This document shows positions 8,373-15,557 of a stretch of DNA of 41,305 bases, in pieces. Within the stretch, counting starts at the first letter, position 1. Every line of letters starts with the position of its first letter. Source of the DNA: CAZSDU01 sp964605775 (GTDB lineage Bacteria; Bacteroidota; Bacteroidia; Bacteroidales; FEN-979). The stretch spans positions 1 through 41,305 of the forward strand of contig CAZSDU010000026.1 in assembly GCA_964605775.1 (NCBI GenBank). The letters run 5' to 3'. Under the pieces are notes generated by a model that did not search any database, was not told the origin of the DNA, and saw only the letters and a program-made list of their open reading frames with translations. Position numbers and translations under genes: made by a program.

Positions 8373-9947
8373 TCAGAACGGCGTATCTATCTTTAGTTCC
8401 CTGCAAAAGGCGATCAGTTCTTCATCAGTCCTTTTCATATCTTGTTCAAGCTTTTTTAACTGTTTTGATACTATGGAGATATCTATGACATCTTCTTCTT
8501 CGAAAGTGTTCACATATCGGGGAATATTCAGGTTGTATTCGTTTTCGGCAATAAATGCAAGTGTTGCAATGCTGCTGTATTTTTCAATCTCTGTACGCTG
8601 CCTGTATGTCGAAATGATACGATCTATATCCTCTGGACGGAGAATGTTTTGTGTGCCACGTTCAAAGTATTCAGCAGCATTGATGAATAATATGTTTTCA
8701 GGATTCTCCCTACACTTTTTAAAAACCAGTATACAAGTGGGGATGGGGGTACCATAGAATATGTTGGCAGGTAAACCAATTACGGCGTCTAAGTAATTTT
8801 TATCAGCGATAAGGTATTTGCGGATATGCTGCTCTGCACCACCACGAAACAACGCACCGTGGGGTAATACAAGAGCCATTGCACCGTTTTCTGCCAAGTG
8901 GTAGATCATATGTTGGACAAACGCAAAATCTGCTTTGCTGGATGGTGCCAGCTTGCCATATTGACCGAAGCGGTCATCGCTCATAAACAGAGGGCTTGCA
9001 CTCCACTGTGCTGAAAATGGCGGATTAGCTACTATGGCTTCGAATTGTTTTCCTAAATGCTGCGGGTGTTCAAGCGTGTCTTCCTGCTTGATATCAAATC
9101 TTCGATAGTGAACACCGTGCAGGATCATATTCATTCGGGCAAGGTTGTATGTGGTACGGTTGAGTTCCTGCCCATAAAAGTTGCTGACGTCTTTTACTTC
9201 CCTCGCTACGCGTAACAGAAGAGAACCTGAACCGCAGGTAGGATCGTACACTGATTTCAGTTTGGATTTACCTGTAGTAACCAGTTTAGCTAAAACCATA
9301 CTAACCTGTTGGGGGGTGTAAAACTCACCAGCCTTTTTACCAGCTCCGCTGGCAAATTGCCCGATCAGGTATTCGTATGCGTCCCCCAATACATCAAGTT
9401 CCGTATGTTCCAGCTTGAAGTCGATTTTGTCTAAGTGCGAAAGCACCTTCGCAATAATTTCGTTACGTGCTTCGGGTGTCTTACCCAGTTTGGTGCTATT
9501 CAAATCCATATCCTCAAAGAGATTATCGAAATCCTCTTCGCTTGCCGTGCCCATTGTACTTAGCTGGATATTCGTAAGTATCTTTTGAAGGTCTTCGAGG
9601 ATGAAGTTACTTTCCTTTTCTTTGGAACCGTTCCCATTCCCACGTTTTGCAACTGCGCTGAATAATTCGGATGGGGTTAAAAAGTAACCCAGTTTTTCCA
9701 AGGCTTCTTCCTTAATGGCTGCGATATAATCCTTGCCCTGTTGGATGTTTTCTTTAATATCTGTGTATTTTATATGGTCTTGCTTTAGGATCGCATTGGC
9801 GTAAATTTCCATTTTCTCGGAAAGATATTTGTAGAAGATAAAGCCCAGAATGTAGTCGCGAAATTCGTCCGCATTCATTTTACCGCGTAACGTGTTGGCA
9901 ATATTCCAAAGCTGCTGTTCAAGTGCACGTTTTTGATCCTCACTCAT
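8373..9947 (-). CDS. hsdM: Type I restriction enzyme, N6-adenine methyltransferase subunit (HsdM)
   Basis: This subunit methylates adenine within the site chosen by HsdS, protecting host DNA. It has 524 residues. The helical N-terminal domain (about 1-170) contains the family segment LWNIANTLRGKM. The methyltransferase domain has the AdoMet-binding motif I DPTCGSGSLLL at 235-245 and the catalytic NPPF at 308-311. The phrase GEFYTPQQVS at about 207-216, typical of HsdM, precedes motif I. It is the first gene of the operon and has its own promoter upstream. No truncation is seen. Confidence 0.97.
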   Translation of the reverse strand: MSEDQKRALEQQLWNIANTLRGKMNADEFRDYILGFIFYKYLSEKMEIYANAILKQDHIKYTDIKENIQQGKDYIAAIKEEALEKLGYFLTPSELFSAVAKRGNGNGSKEKESNFILEDLQKILTNIQLSTMGTASEEDFDNLFEDMDLNSTKLGKTPEARNEIIAKVLSHLDKIDFKLEHTELDVLGDAYEYLIGQFASGAGKKAGEFYTPQQVSMVLAKLVTTGKSKLKSVYDPTCGSGSLLLRVAREVKDVSNFYGQELNRTTYNLARMNMILHGVHYRRFDIKQEDTLEHPQHLGKQFEAIVANPPFSAQWSASPLFMSDDRFGQYGKLAPSSKADFAFVQHMIYHLAENGAMALVLPHGALFRGGAEQHIRKYLIADKNYLDAVIGLPANIFYGTPIPTCILVFKKCRENPENILFINAAEYFERGTQNILRPEDIDRIISTYRQRTEIEKYSSIATLAFIAENEYNLNIPRYVNTFEEEDVIDISIVSKQLKKLEQDMKRTDEELIAFCRELKIDTPF

Positions 9948-9964
9948 AGTACAAAATGTTTTTT

Positions 9965-9993
9965 CAAAGATACGTTTAATTGCCTGATAGCAA
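9965..9993 (-). promoter_or_regulatory. Candidate promoter of the hsd operon
   Basis: Read on the minus strand, TATCTTTG (9965-9972) matches the Bacteroidota -7 box TAnnTTTG, and TTGC at 9990-9993 lies about 17-18 nt upstream as a -33 element. The hsdM ATG is 17 nt downstream of the box. Confidence 0.6.
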
Positions 9994-10089
9994 TGATGAA
10001 GGAAACATTACAAGAATGCTAAGTTCAAGAAAATTAATGAAGCAGTTCGCTGAATGATTTCCAGAGCTTCGAAATTACCAACATTATCC

Positions 10090-10131
10090 GTAAAAACAAA
10101 AACGGGCAAGCCCATCAAGGCTGACCCGTTT
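10090..10131 (-). terminator. Intrinsic terminator of the nuclease/annealing-protein operon
   Basis: AAACGGG (10100-10106) pairs with CCCGTTT (10125-10131), extended inwards by AGCC/GGCT around a short loop. On the minus strand the stem is followed by TTGTTTTTACGG, a U-rich tail. It therefore ends transcription coming from the minus-strand gene at 10217-10966. Confidence 0.75.
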
Positions 10132-10151
10132 CCGATCATCTACCGAATGCT

Positions 10152-10202
10152 GGACAGCACCAATTTCATTTATTCATAAGTAACTGAATTTTGGTGTTGT
10201 CC
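10152..10202. repeat. 51-bp inverted-repeat element, right of the hsd operon
   Basis: GGACAGCACCAA (10152-10163) and TTGGTGTTGTCC (10191-10202) form a 12-bp inverted repeat with one G-T mismatch; the similarity continues inwards (TTTCA versus TGAAT). Span and arm sequence match the element at 2802-2852, with shared core GGACARCAYCA. It begins 14 nt after the stop codon of the nuclease gene and lies before that gene's terminator. Confidence 0.7.
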
Positions 10203-10216
10203 AAAGCGGTTAGTTG

Positions 10217-10966
10217 TTAAGCAACCAGTTCCATAACCGTTGGAATGGTTGATTTTACAATACATTCAGAAAAGAGTGGACATTTAATGCACTGGTTGTA
10301 ATCCGTTTCAATCGGCATATTGGGTACTAACTGTCCAACATCCTTCCTGAACTGATCAATCATTGCAACGTGAGCATTCAAGGCGGTCACGGTTAGTTTA
10401 CAGTCCAGAATCCTTACGCCGCCGTCCTTGAAGAAAATGATGAAGTAAAATGGAAGGTATTCACCAGTAAGCAGGTAATTTATGTAAACGTAATGGATGG
10501 CTTGTGTTTTGTCCACACGTTCAAGATCATACCAAGGTGAAAACCTATCGGTGGAAGAATACCCAGTGTATTTAATATCGAAAATGGCTTTATCCGTTAG
10601 GGTACATTTGCCGACGAAATCAGGATGACCAACAAGCCCGTCGACTGTCCACTCAGGTTGAAGATCGATCATTTCCATTTTCAGGTGCATAAACAAGTCC
10701 CTTGCCTTAGCCACAACTGTATCCAGATCGGATTCTATTTTACTTAAAACACCATTTTTGAGCTTAGGAAGTTCATAAGTTACCCCGCCACGACAAGCCC
10801 CCAGTAATTTATATTCGAAAGCAAGACCCAGCTTCATACTTTCGCTTGGAAGGAATGGTACACCTGCAATATACTTTTCGTAAAAAAGTTGGCGGCAGAT
10901 AGGGGAAGTTGAGGGACTGCCGAACCAGTCCCTGAGCATACTCTGTGAAATCAGCATCTTTTTCAT
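10217..10966 (-). CDS. PD-(D/E)xK exonuclease with Cas4/AddB-like Fe-S cysteines, phage recombination type
   Basis: The protein has 249 residues. A nuclease core is suggested by GHPDF at about residues 114-118 and FDIKYTG at about 129-135, matching the D...D-x-K pattern of RecB/Cas4-type nucleases, followed by a Q in the DKTQAIHYVYI helix (QxxxY motif). One cysteine near residue 24 (ICRQLFYEKY) and three at the C-terminus (CIKCPLFSEC) reproduce the 1+3 cysteine layout of the 4Fe-4S cluster in Cas4 and AddB. It overlaps the upstream annealing-protein gene by 4 nt (ATGA). Such exonuclease/annealing pairs occur in phages and integrative elements. There is no CRISPR array or cas1/cas2 nearby, so a CRISPR role is not supported. 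The fold is inferred from motifs. Confidence 0.78.
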   Translation of the reverse strand: MKKMLISQSMLRDWFGSPSTSPICRQLFYEKYIAGVPFLPSESMKLGLAFEYKLLGACRGGVTYELPKLKNGVLSKIESDLDTVVAKARDLFMHLKMEMIDLQPEWTVDGLVGHPDFVGKCTLTDKAIFDIKYTGYSSTDRFSPWYDLERVDKTQAIHYVYINYLLTGEYLPFYFIIFFKDGGVRILDCKLTVTALNAHVAMIDQFRKDVGQLVPNMPIETDYNQCIKCPLFSECIVKSTIPTVMELVA

Positions 10967-11544
10967 CGGTTTGCTGTGTTTAGAGTTTGACCGTAATTTT
11001 CTTTGTAATACGAATGGACATCGTCTTCACGGTTAAGCATTCTGCCGAACACATTCCCAAGTCGTTTGGCGGCATTTTTGAATGCCATTGATAACGAAGC
11101 TGTATAGGCTTTCTCTATGCTTTTCGGCTTAAATTCGCCAGTTTGGGTGTCTACCTGTACCTGACAGGAACCAGACCCAGCTCTCACAATCTGAGTGCCG
11201 TCAGGAAACCAGACTTCCAGTTCAACATCGCAAACCACTGAGTTCATTACGAACTGCGTACCCTTGTGCCGCAAATTCCACTTTCCCTGAAATATGGAAT
11301 CCAGCAGGGCTTCAATGTAAGAGATTGACAAATACTCAGAATTATTCGCGTATTTGTTGGTTTTAACTTGCCGTTCATCAGGGTTCTGTGAAAGGACTGA
11401 CAAGAATGTACTTTGATCGGGGTCGTTATTACCCTGAATAAGCTGAACGGACGGGGTTTCGATGATCTCTTTACCGTTTCCGTTCGGGTTGACCGTTGGC
11501 ACCACTGGTCGCCGCTGGTTCACAATTTGTGTTCTCTGGTTCAT
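10963..11544 (-). CDS. Rad52-like single-strand annealing protein
   Basis: The ATG at 11544 (193 aa, preceded by an A-rich leader) is chosen over an in-frame TTG at 11625. The N-terminal 60 residues are low-complexity and polar. The core at about residues 70-170 has the Rad52/DdrA-type layout: a helix SISYIEALLDSIF, a beta-hairpin region ending in AGSGSCQVQ, and the conserved helix AFKNAAKRLGNVFGRML. In this superfamily the protein anneals complementary single strands and works with an exonuclease, here the overlapping downstream gene. The pair is divergent from an XRE regulator, with shared repeat operators between them, as expected for a phage or mobile-element recombination module. No integrase, portal or capsid gene is present in the window. 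Confidence 0.78.
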   Translation of the reverse strand: MNQRTQIVNQRRPVVPTVNPNGNGKEIIETPSVQLIQGNNDPDQSTFLSVLSQNPDERQVKTNKYANNSEYLSISYIEALLDSIFQGKWNLRHKGTQFVMNSVVCDVELEVWFPDGTQIVRAGSGSCQVQVDTQTGEFKPKSIEKAYTASLSMAFKNAAKRLGNVFGRMLNREDDVHSYYKENYGQTLNTANR

Positions 11545-11700
11545 ATGATTTGTTTTTAATGTTTCGTGGGAAAAGGTCGGCAGTAAATCTTTACAGTGAT
11601 TTGGCGGATAAACTTTGATTATCAAATAATTTGTAAATTTCCATTGGATTCTTATAAACTGGTAAACTTGTTTGTATTGTTAAATCACTGAAATACAATA

Positions 11701-11732
11701 CAAATATACGTACTATTTTGGTGAAATACAAA
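11701..11732 (-). promoter_or_regulatory. Promoter of the annealing protein/nuclease operon
   Basis: On the minus strand, TTTG (11729-11732), a 20-nt spacer and TATATTTG (11701-11708) fit the Bacteroidota promoter. This gives an untranslated leader of about 150 nt before the ATG at 11544. Both boxes overlap repeated octamers. Confidence 0.6.
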
Positions 11733-11772
11733 TATTAGTTGTAATTTTATCCTATATTTACATTATTTTATG

Positions 11773-11780
11773 TACCTTTG
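11773..11780 (+). promoter_or_regulatory. -7 box of the XRE gene promoter
   Basis: TACCTTTG matches TAnnTTTG; no clear -33 element is seen. The ATG at 11786 begins only 5 nt beyond the box, so the message would be nearly leaderless, or translation starts at the in-frame ATG at 11795. Confidence 0.45.
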
Positions 11781-11785
11781 TATTA

Positions 11786-12013
11786 ATGAATAAAATGGAA
11801 AAATTAACGAAGTACAACCGAATCGCTGAAGCACTGTCCGATGAAGGCAGGACTCAGAAATGGATTGCCTTGAAGCTTGGCATTTCAGCTAATACAATGA
11901 GTAACTGGTGTACACAGCGGTCGCAACCTTCCTTACCACGTCTATTCCAGATTGCCGACCTGCTTTCGGTTGATCCCTGCGTACTTTTGGAGAAAAAGCG
12001 CAAAAAGAAATGA
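11786..12013 (+). CDS. XRE-family helix-turn-helix regulator
   Basis: This is a 75-residue protein that is almost only a Cro/C1-type HTH domain: helix 2-3 region TQKWIALKLGISANTMSNWC at about residues 23-42, and a typical end RLFQIADLLSVDPCVLL followed by a lysine-rich tail. It should bind the octamer repeats in the 240-bp divergent region upstream and control both its own operon and the annealing protein/nuclease operon. The stop overlaps the start of the 239-aa gene (ATGA), so the two are coupled. An alternative start at the fourth codon is possible. Confidence 0.88.
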   Translation: MNKMEKLTKYNRIAEALSDEGRTQKWIALKLGISANTMSNWCTQRSQPSLPRLFQIADLLSVDPCVLLEKKRKKK

Positions 12014-12729
12014 ACTCAGACGAAGCAAAGAACCTGATCCGCGTCCTGCTTGATATTCGAACAGAGCTGATCCATTATGGCGGAGCTGAAGAAGCCCCTG
12101 CGATCTGGAATACATATGTTGAACACAGAACGACGCTCTTCAAATATTTCGCACTTCCCGAAACCGCGGAAAATTACAAGCTGTTGGATGTACCGCAGGT
12201 AAATGATGAAATAATCGGGGAGAATTTGCCACGTCTTGATAACGATCAAAGATTTGGTGATTTTCGGCAGCTCAAGGATATTTTGCGGGAAGCAGGAATT
12301 ATAAGCTCAGGGGATGAACTGGTATTCGATGAAAGAAAAGAACAGATCATTAACAGGATATCCAGAAACCTATTCAAGGCTACAAAAGCTCTGCATTTTT
12401 CGCAACCGATGTCGCTATTTGAATTGTTAGATTATGGGAAAGAGCGCAGGCTACCCACTAACGACCTTTTACTGTTGCTGGGATTTTTCAACGATCCTTA
12501 CCAAAGATTCCTGATAAACACAATTTGGTACGGCGGCTATGGAACCGCAGGTCAAGTGTTCAACGAGCTTAAACGTGCTCAGGATATAAGGTATTTCTTC
12601 GGATTTGTGGACTATGCCAGCGATTTTCTCTGGGAAAAGCAGTTGGGGATTGAGTACCTAAGAACATCAGGGTATAAATTCATTAACGCTTTTTTATTGT
12701 TTGAAAGAGGTTTTAGAATGCAAATGTGA
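12010..12729 (+). CDS. Hypothetical protein coupled to the XRE regulator
   Basis: I do not recognise this family. The 239-residue protein is soluble, with no signal peptide or membrane segment, and is mostly helical. The C-terminal half is rich in aromatic residues (for example FFGFVDYASDFLWEK). Its ATG overlaps the stop codon of the XRE gene, and the next gene starts 40 nt downstream. HTH regulators coupled to a second gene are often toxin-antitoxin or abortive-infection pairs, but nothing in this protein shows a catalytic motif I can name. It could equally be a partner that modulates the repressor. Confidence 0.7.
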   Translation: MNSDEAKNLIRVLLDIRTELIHYGGAEEAPAIWNTYVEHRTTLFKYFALPETAENYKLLDVPQVNDEIIGENLPRLDNDQRFGDFRQLKDILREAGIISSGDELVFDERKEQIINRISRNLFKATKALHFSQPMSLFELLDYGKERRLPTNDLLLLLGFFNDPYQRFLINTIWYGGYGTAGQVFNELKRAQDIRYFFGFVDYASDFLWEKQLGIEYLRTSGYKFINAFLLFERGFRMQM

Positions 12730-12769
12730 ATTAAATGTCTTGTACTATTAACCTAAATATCAATAGAAA

Positions 12770-14719
12770 ATGCAAACGATCCTATGTGTAAAGTGCAATG
12801 CGTCTTTTTTAATTGATGAAACAGGTCTGTCCTTAGATGTTACATCTATTACTTGTCCAAACTGCACCGAAAGAATTAGTATTGAAGGTTATCCATTTCG
12901 TACAATAATAATTTCAAAAAACGAAGATGCTGAAGCAGCGTTTACGAAAGCTAATCGATTTTATTCAAAAGGGAACTTTGCAAATGCTCAGCATTTCATA
13001 AAGATTGCGATTGAGCTTGTTCCTCATAATCTTGATTATCAAAAATTAAGTAGTGAAATCAAAAAAGCATTTGAAGATCAGAATAAAGTAGAGCAGTTAA
13101 GGTTAAAAGCTATTGATCTTTTTGAAAAGGGGGACTTATCAGGAGCTTTAAATACTGTTGATGAAGCAATCAAAACGTCTAATGACTCAAGGTTCCTTGT
13201 TTTGCAAGATAATATTAACAGGATTTTACACCAAAAAGATGCCCTTGATACAATTTTTGCCAAATCAGCTGAGTCATTTCAGCGATCAGAGTTCCCGCAA
13301 GGGCTTGATTATATTGATCAGGCTATAAGGATATTCCCAGAAAACTTGAACTACCAAGAATTAAAAAGGAAGTTGAAAGCAGGGCTGGCATCTGAGCTTT
13401 TTAATATTGCCAGTCAGAAATATTCTAATAAAGACATCAAGGGGAGTTTAAAATTATTAGATGAATGTCTGACTTTATCACCAGATGAACCAAAATATAT
13501 TTCCTTACACTCCAAGATTTTGCGTACCAAGCATAAACGTAAAAATTTGAAAATAATCTTTTTTACCATTTTCATCATTGTGTTGGTAGCTCCAAGTATA
13601 ATAGCAATATTACGGTTCCAGAAAAATAATAGCGAAAAAAAAGAGTGGTCGCAAGTACTTAGGGCTAACAGCATTCCAACTTACAGGTATTATATCCAAA
13701 AGTATCCAGAAGGCTTGTATAGAACATTGGCTCAGAACAAGATAGATTCCCTAACAAATGTCGAAGAAAGGACTTGGGAACAGGTGCAAAAAATAGATGA
13801 AATCAATGAATATCTAAAGTTTATGCAAACCTATCCCAGCAGTAAACATAATCAAGAATTAATTGGAAGAATAAGGAGCATTCAAGAACAACCCTATCAA
13901 AAATGGTATGGAACTTATTACCCAGAAAATCCAGATATGTATTGTGAAGATAACTATGAATTAAAACTCCGTAAAGAGCAATTAGGTTTTGTTTGCGAGT
14001 TCTTTATCCCGCAAGGTAGTATTGTTGCAGGAAATGCAGTTCTGTCAAAAAGTGGCTCTGAGGTCATTATCAGCCCGTTAAAAAAAGAACAAATTCATAC
14101 TGCTTCATATTATCAAAGTAGCACACAGATTTCCAAGGATAGTCTTTTACACCTATTTTGTCTATATTTTCACGTGACGGATGTTACAAAACCAGCAATT
14201 ATTCTAACCGATTCTTCTGGTAAACTATTAACGTCCTTCCCTCAATATGAGTATGCATCTTATAGACAACCGCAAGCCTTGTTAGCCAGAAAAAAACCTT
14301 CATTAAAAACAAATTACGATTTTCAACGTGCTGATTACTTGGCTGAGCAAAAGAAAAATAGAGAAATGCAAAGGAGAGATGCGGAATTAGAAAAACAAGT
14401 GTATGATGCGAGTGCAAAGGTCGCGAAAAAAATATGCAATCGGCTTTTTTTTAATAATGATATTAATGAGGTCTATTCTGTGATGAAGTTTTACCCTTCT
14501 GACAATCCAACGGTAGGAGCTATGGTTCTTACAAGGACGCTTCACGGAATAGCCTGTACCTTTTATTTTAGTTATAAAATCAATTACCATCGGATAGGTT
14601 TATCTTTTAAAACCTCGACTTGTGGGGCAAGTTTGTTTTTAGGAACGATTAATTACGATGAAACTAACGATGTAATAAAAGTTAGTAGTGACGATGGTGG
14701 GGTAGCAACATTCAAATAA
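12770..14719 (+). CDS. Zinc-ribbon, TPR-like, single-TM protein of unknown function
   Basis: The protein has 649 residues in three parts. Residues 5-35 form a zinc ribbon (CVKC ... CPNC, two CxxC pairs about 24 residues apart). Residues 45-255 hold about four TPR-like repeats of the type A-x-x-x-Y/F-x-x-G-x-(F/L)-x-x-A. A strong transmembrane segment lies at about 264-283. After it come two short repeats ending in Y-x-x-YP (YYIQKYPEG, FMQTYPSSK), as seen in Bacteroidota cell-envelope and caspase-associated proteins, then a beta-rich C-terminus. Cytoplasmic ribbon plus TPR with an exported C-terminal half is the likely topology, giving a possible sensor or scaffold. It is the last gene on the island before a 0.6-kb gap. 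Confidence 0.75.
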   Translation: MQTILCVKCNASFLIDETGLSLDVTSITCPNCTERISIEGYPFRTIIISKNEDAEAAFTKANRFYSKGNFANAQHFIKIAIELVPHNLDYQKLSSEIKKAFEDQNKVEQLRLKAIDLFEKGDLSGALNTVDEAIKTSNDSRFLVLQDNINRILHQKDALDTIFAKSAESFQRSEFPQGLDYIDQAIRIFPENLNYQELKRKLKAGLASELFNIASQKYSNKDIKGSLKLLDECLTLSPDEPKYISLHSKILRTKHKRKNLKIIFFTIFIIVLVAPSIIAILRFQKNNSEKKEWSQVLRANSIPTYRYYIQKYPEGLYRTLAQNKIDSLTNVEERTWEQVQKIDEINEYLKFMQTYPSSKHNQELIGRIRSIQEQPYQKWYGTYYPENPDMYCEDNYELKLRKEQLGFVCEFFIPQGSIVAGNAVLSKSGSEVIISPLKKEQIHTASYYQSSTQISKDSLLHLFCLYFHVTDVTKPAIILTDSSGKLLTSFPQYEYASYRQPQALLARKKPSLKTNYDFQRADYLAEQKKNREMQRRDAELEKQVYDASAKVAKKICNRLFFNNDINEVYSVMKFYPSDNPTVGAMVLTRTLHGIACTFYFSYKINYHRIGLSFKTSTCGASLFLGTINYDETNDVIKVSSDDGGVATFK

Positions 14720-15300
14720 AAATGATACTTTAATAGAATTAGCCTATTGATACTATTCAAATTATCGCAAAAAATTATTATTTATTGGTTCTAAATGACG
14801 AGAAATCCGATAACGTCCGTAAATACTGTTATTTTCTGTTATTTAGGTAAACGAATACCAGAATGGGTTATCTGATACGTGGAAAACTGAGTCCATTTAC
14901 TTGACGAGTCCTGAAAATATTATAATATTTGGCATACCGTATCAGTAACAGTGTTGTTTAAGTGTTACTTAATCGCTCTACTAATCCATTCAAATTGACC
15001 TGAAAAGGGCTTGCAGACCGCCGCCTTGTATATATCCCGCCCCCCCGTTATGGCGGGAAGTCCCCCAAAGGACGGCGCAAGTGCGTTCGTAAAAAGTTGG
15101 TTATGGTTATCAAGGCGTTGGTCACGTCTGGGCCGACCAAAAAAAATTGTCGGAAATTTGGGAATGAGTGTGTGGCGTGCTCTGTGGAGAAGGGGTGAGT
15201 TATAAAAAATTTGGATAAGTTTTTTTGAAAGGATGGGAGCAAAAACAATGCAGAAATGGTCATTTCTCCCTACCAACTTTATTACAGTATTTATTACGTA
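14720..15300. other. Intergenic stretch without a convincing gene, with short hairpins
   Basis: No reading frame here has a protein-like composition or a recognisable family. A GC-rich block at about 15010-15090 contains TCCCGCC/GGCGGGA (15035-15041 with 15052-15058) and a small GTCC/GGAC hairpin just after it. The remaining sequence is AT-rich. This is the junction between the accessory island and the tRNA operon, and may hold remnants of an integration event; no duplicated tRNA end is seen. Confidence 0.5.
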
Positions 15301-15336
15301 ATAAAAAATGGCTGCAAATACTTGATTTACAGCCAT
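15301..15336 (-). terminator. Intrinsic terminator of the tRNA operon
   Basis: ATGGCTG (15308-15314) and CAGCCAT (15330-15336) form a perfect 7-bp stem; on the minus strand it is followed by TTTTTATTACG. It lies 15 nt downstream of the tRNA-Pro 3' end. Confidence 0.85.
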
Positions 15337-15351
15337 CTTATTTTTAGAAAG

Positions 15352-15427
15352 TCGGGGTAGCAGGATTCGAACCTGCGACCTCCTGCTCCCAAAGCAGGCG
15401 CGATGAACCGGGCTACGCTATACCCCG
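15352..15427 (-). tRNA. tRNA-Pro (anticodon TGG)
   Basis: On the minus strand the acceptor arms CGGGGTA and TACCCCG pair perfectly. The anticodon arm is CCTGC-TTTGGGA-GCAGG with anticodon TGG, and the T arm is GCAGG-TTCGAAT-CCTGC. The discriminator base is A and CCA is not encoded. The 3' end points toward the accessory island; the 5' end is only 3 nt from the hexamer array, separated by the bases at 15428-15430. Confidence 0.97.
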
Positions 15428-15430
15428 AAG

Positions 15431-15544
15431 TGGGTGTGGGTTTGGGTTTGGGTGTGGGTTTGGGTTTGGGTGTGGGTGTGGGTTTGGGTGTGGGTGTGGG
15501 TGTGGGTTTGGGTGTGGGTGTGGGTGTGGGTTTGGGTGTGGGTG
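15431..15544 (+). repeat. Telomere-like hexamer array, 19 units of TGGGTG/TGGGTT
   Basis: There are 19 uninterrupted hexamers TGGGTK. The last base runs G T T G T T G G T G G G T G G G T G G, so the second half shows a 24-bp higher-order period (three TGGGTG, one TGGGTT). The plus strand has regularly spaced GGG runs and could form G-quadruplexes. The minus strand, which is the transcribed sense of the tRNA operon, carries the C-rich complement. It lies between the stop codon of the four-helix-bundle ORF and tRNA-Pro. Confidence 0.97.
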
Positions 15545-15557
15545 TGTTGAGATTCAA

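Larger units (their letters stand above)
11671..11784. promoter_or_regulatory. Operator region with four copies of an octamer between annealing protein and XRE genes
   Basis: TTTGTATT occurs at 11671-11678 and 11777-11784 on the plus strand, and its complement AATACAAA at 11697-11704 and 11725-11732. The first two copies form a perfect 10-bp inverted repeat (TTTGTATTGT, ACAATACAAA), and AATACAAATAT is directly repeated 28 bp apart. The copies coincide with promoter elements of both divergent genes, so binding by the adjacent XRE protein would repress both. Confidence 0.55.

Noticed and set aside
11545..11625. N-terminal extension of the Rad52-like protein starting at TTG 11625
   Set aside because: An ATG at 11544 with an A-rich leader is a better start and the extension looks unlike coding sequence of the family.
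14965..15336. Reading frame of 123 residues on the minus strand next to tRNA-Pro, plus overlapping short frames
   Set aside because: Low-complexity, no recognisable domain, it starts inside the tRNA terminator hairpin and other frames overlap it; treated as noncoding.
15352..15375. Duplicate of the tRNA-Pro 3' end as attachment site within the island
   Set aside because: I looked for the acceptor/T-arm sequence elsewhere in 1-15000 and found no second copy; the boundary remains unproven.
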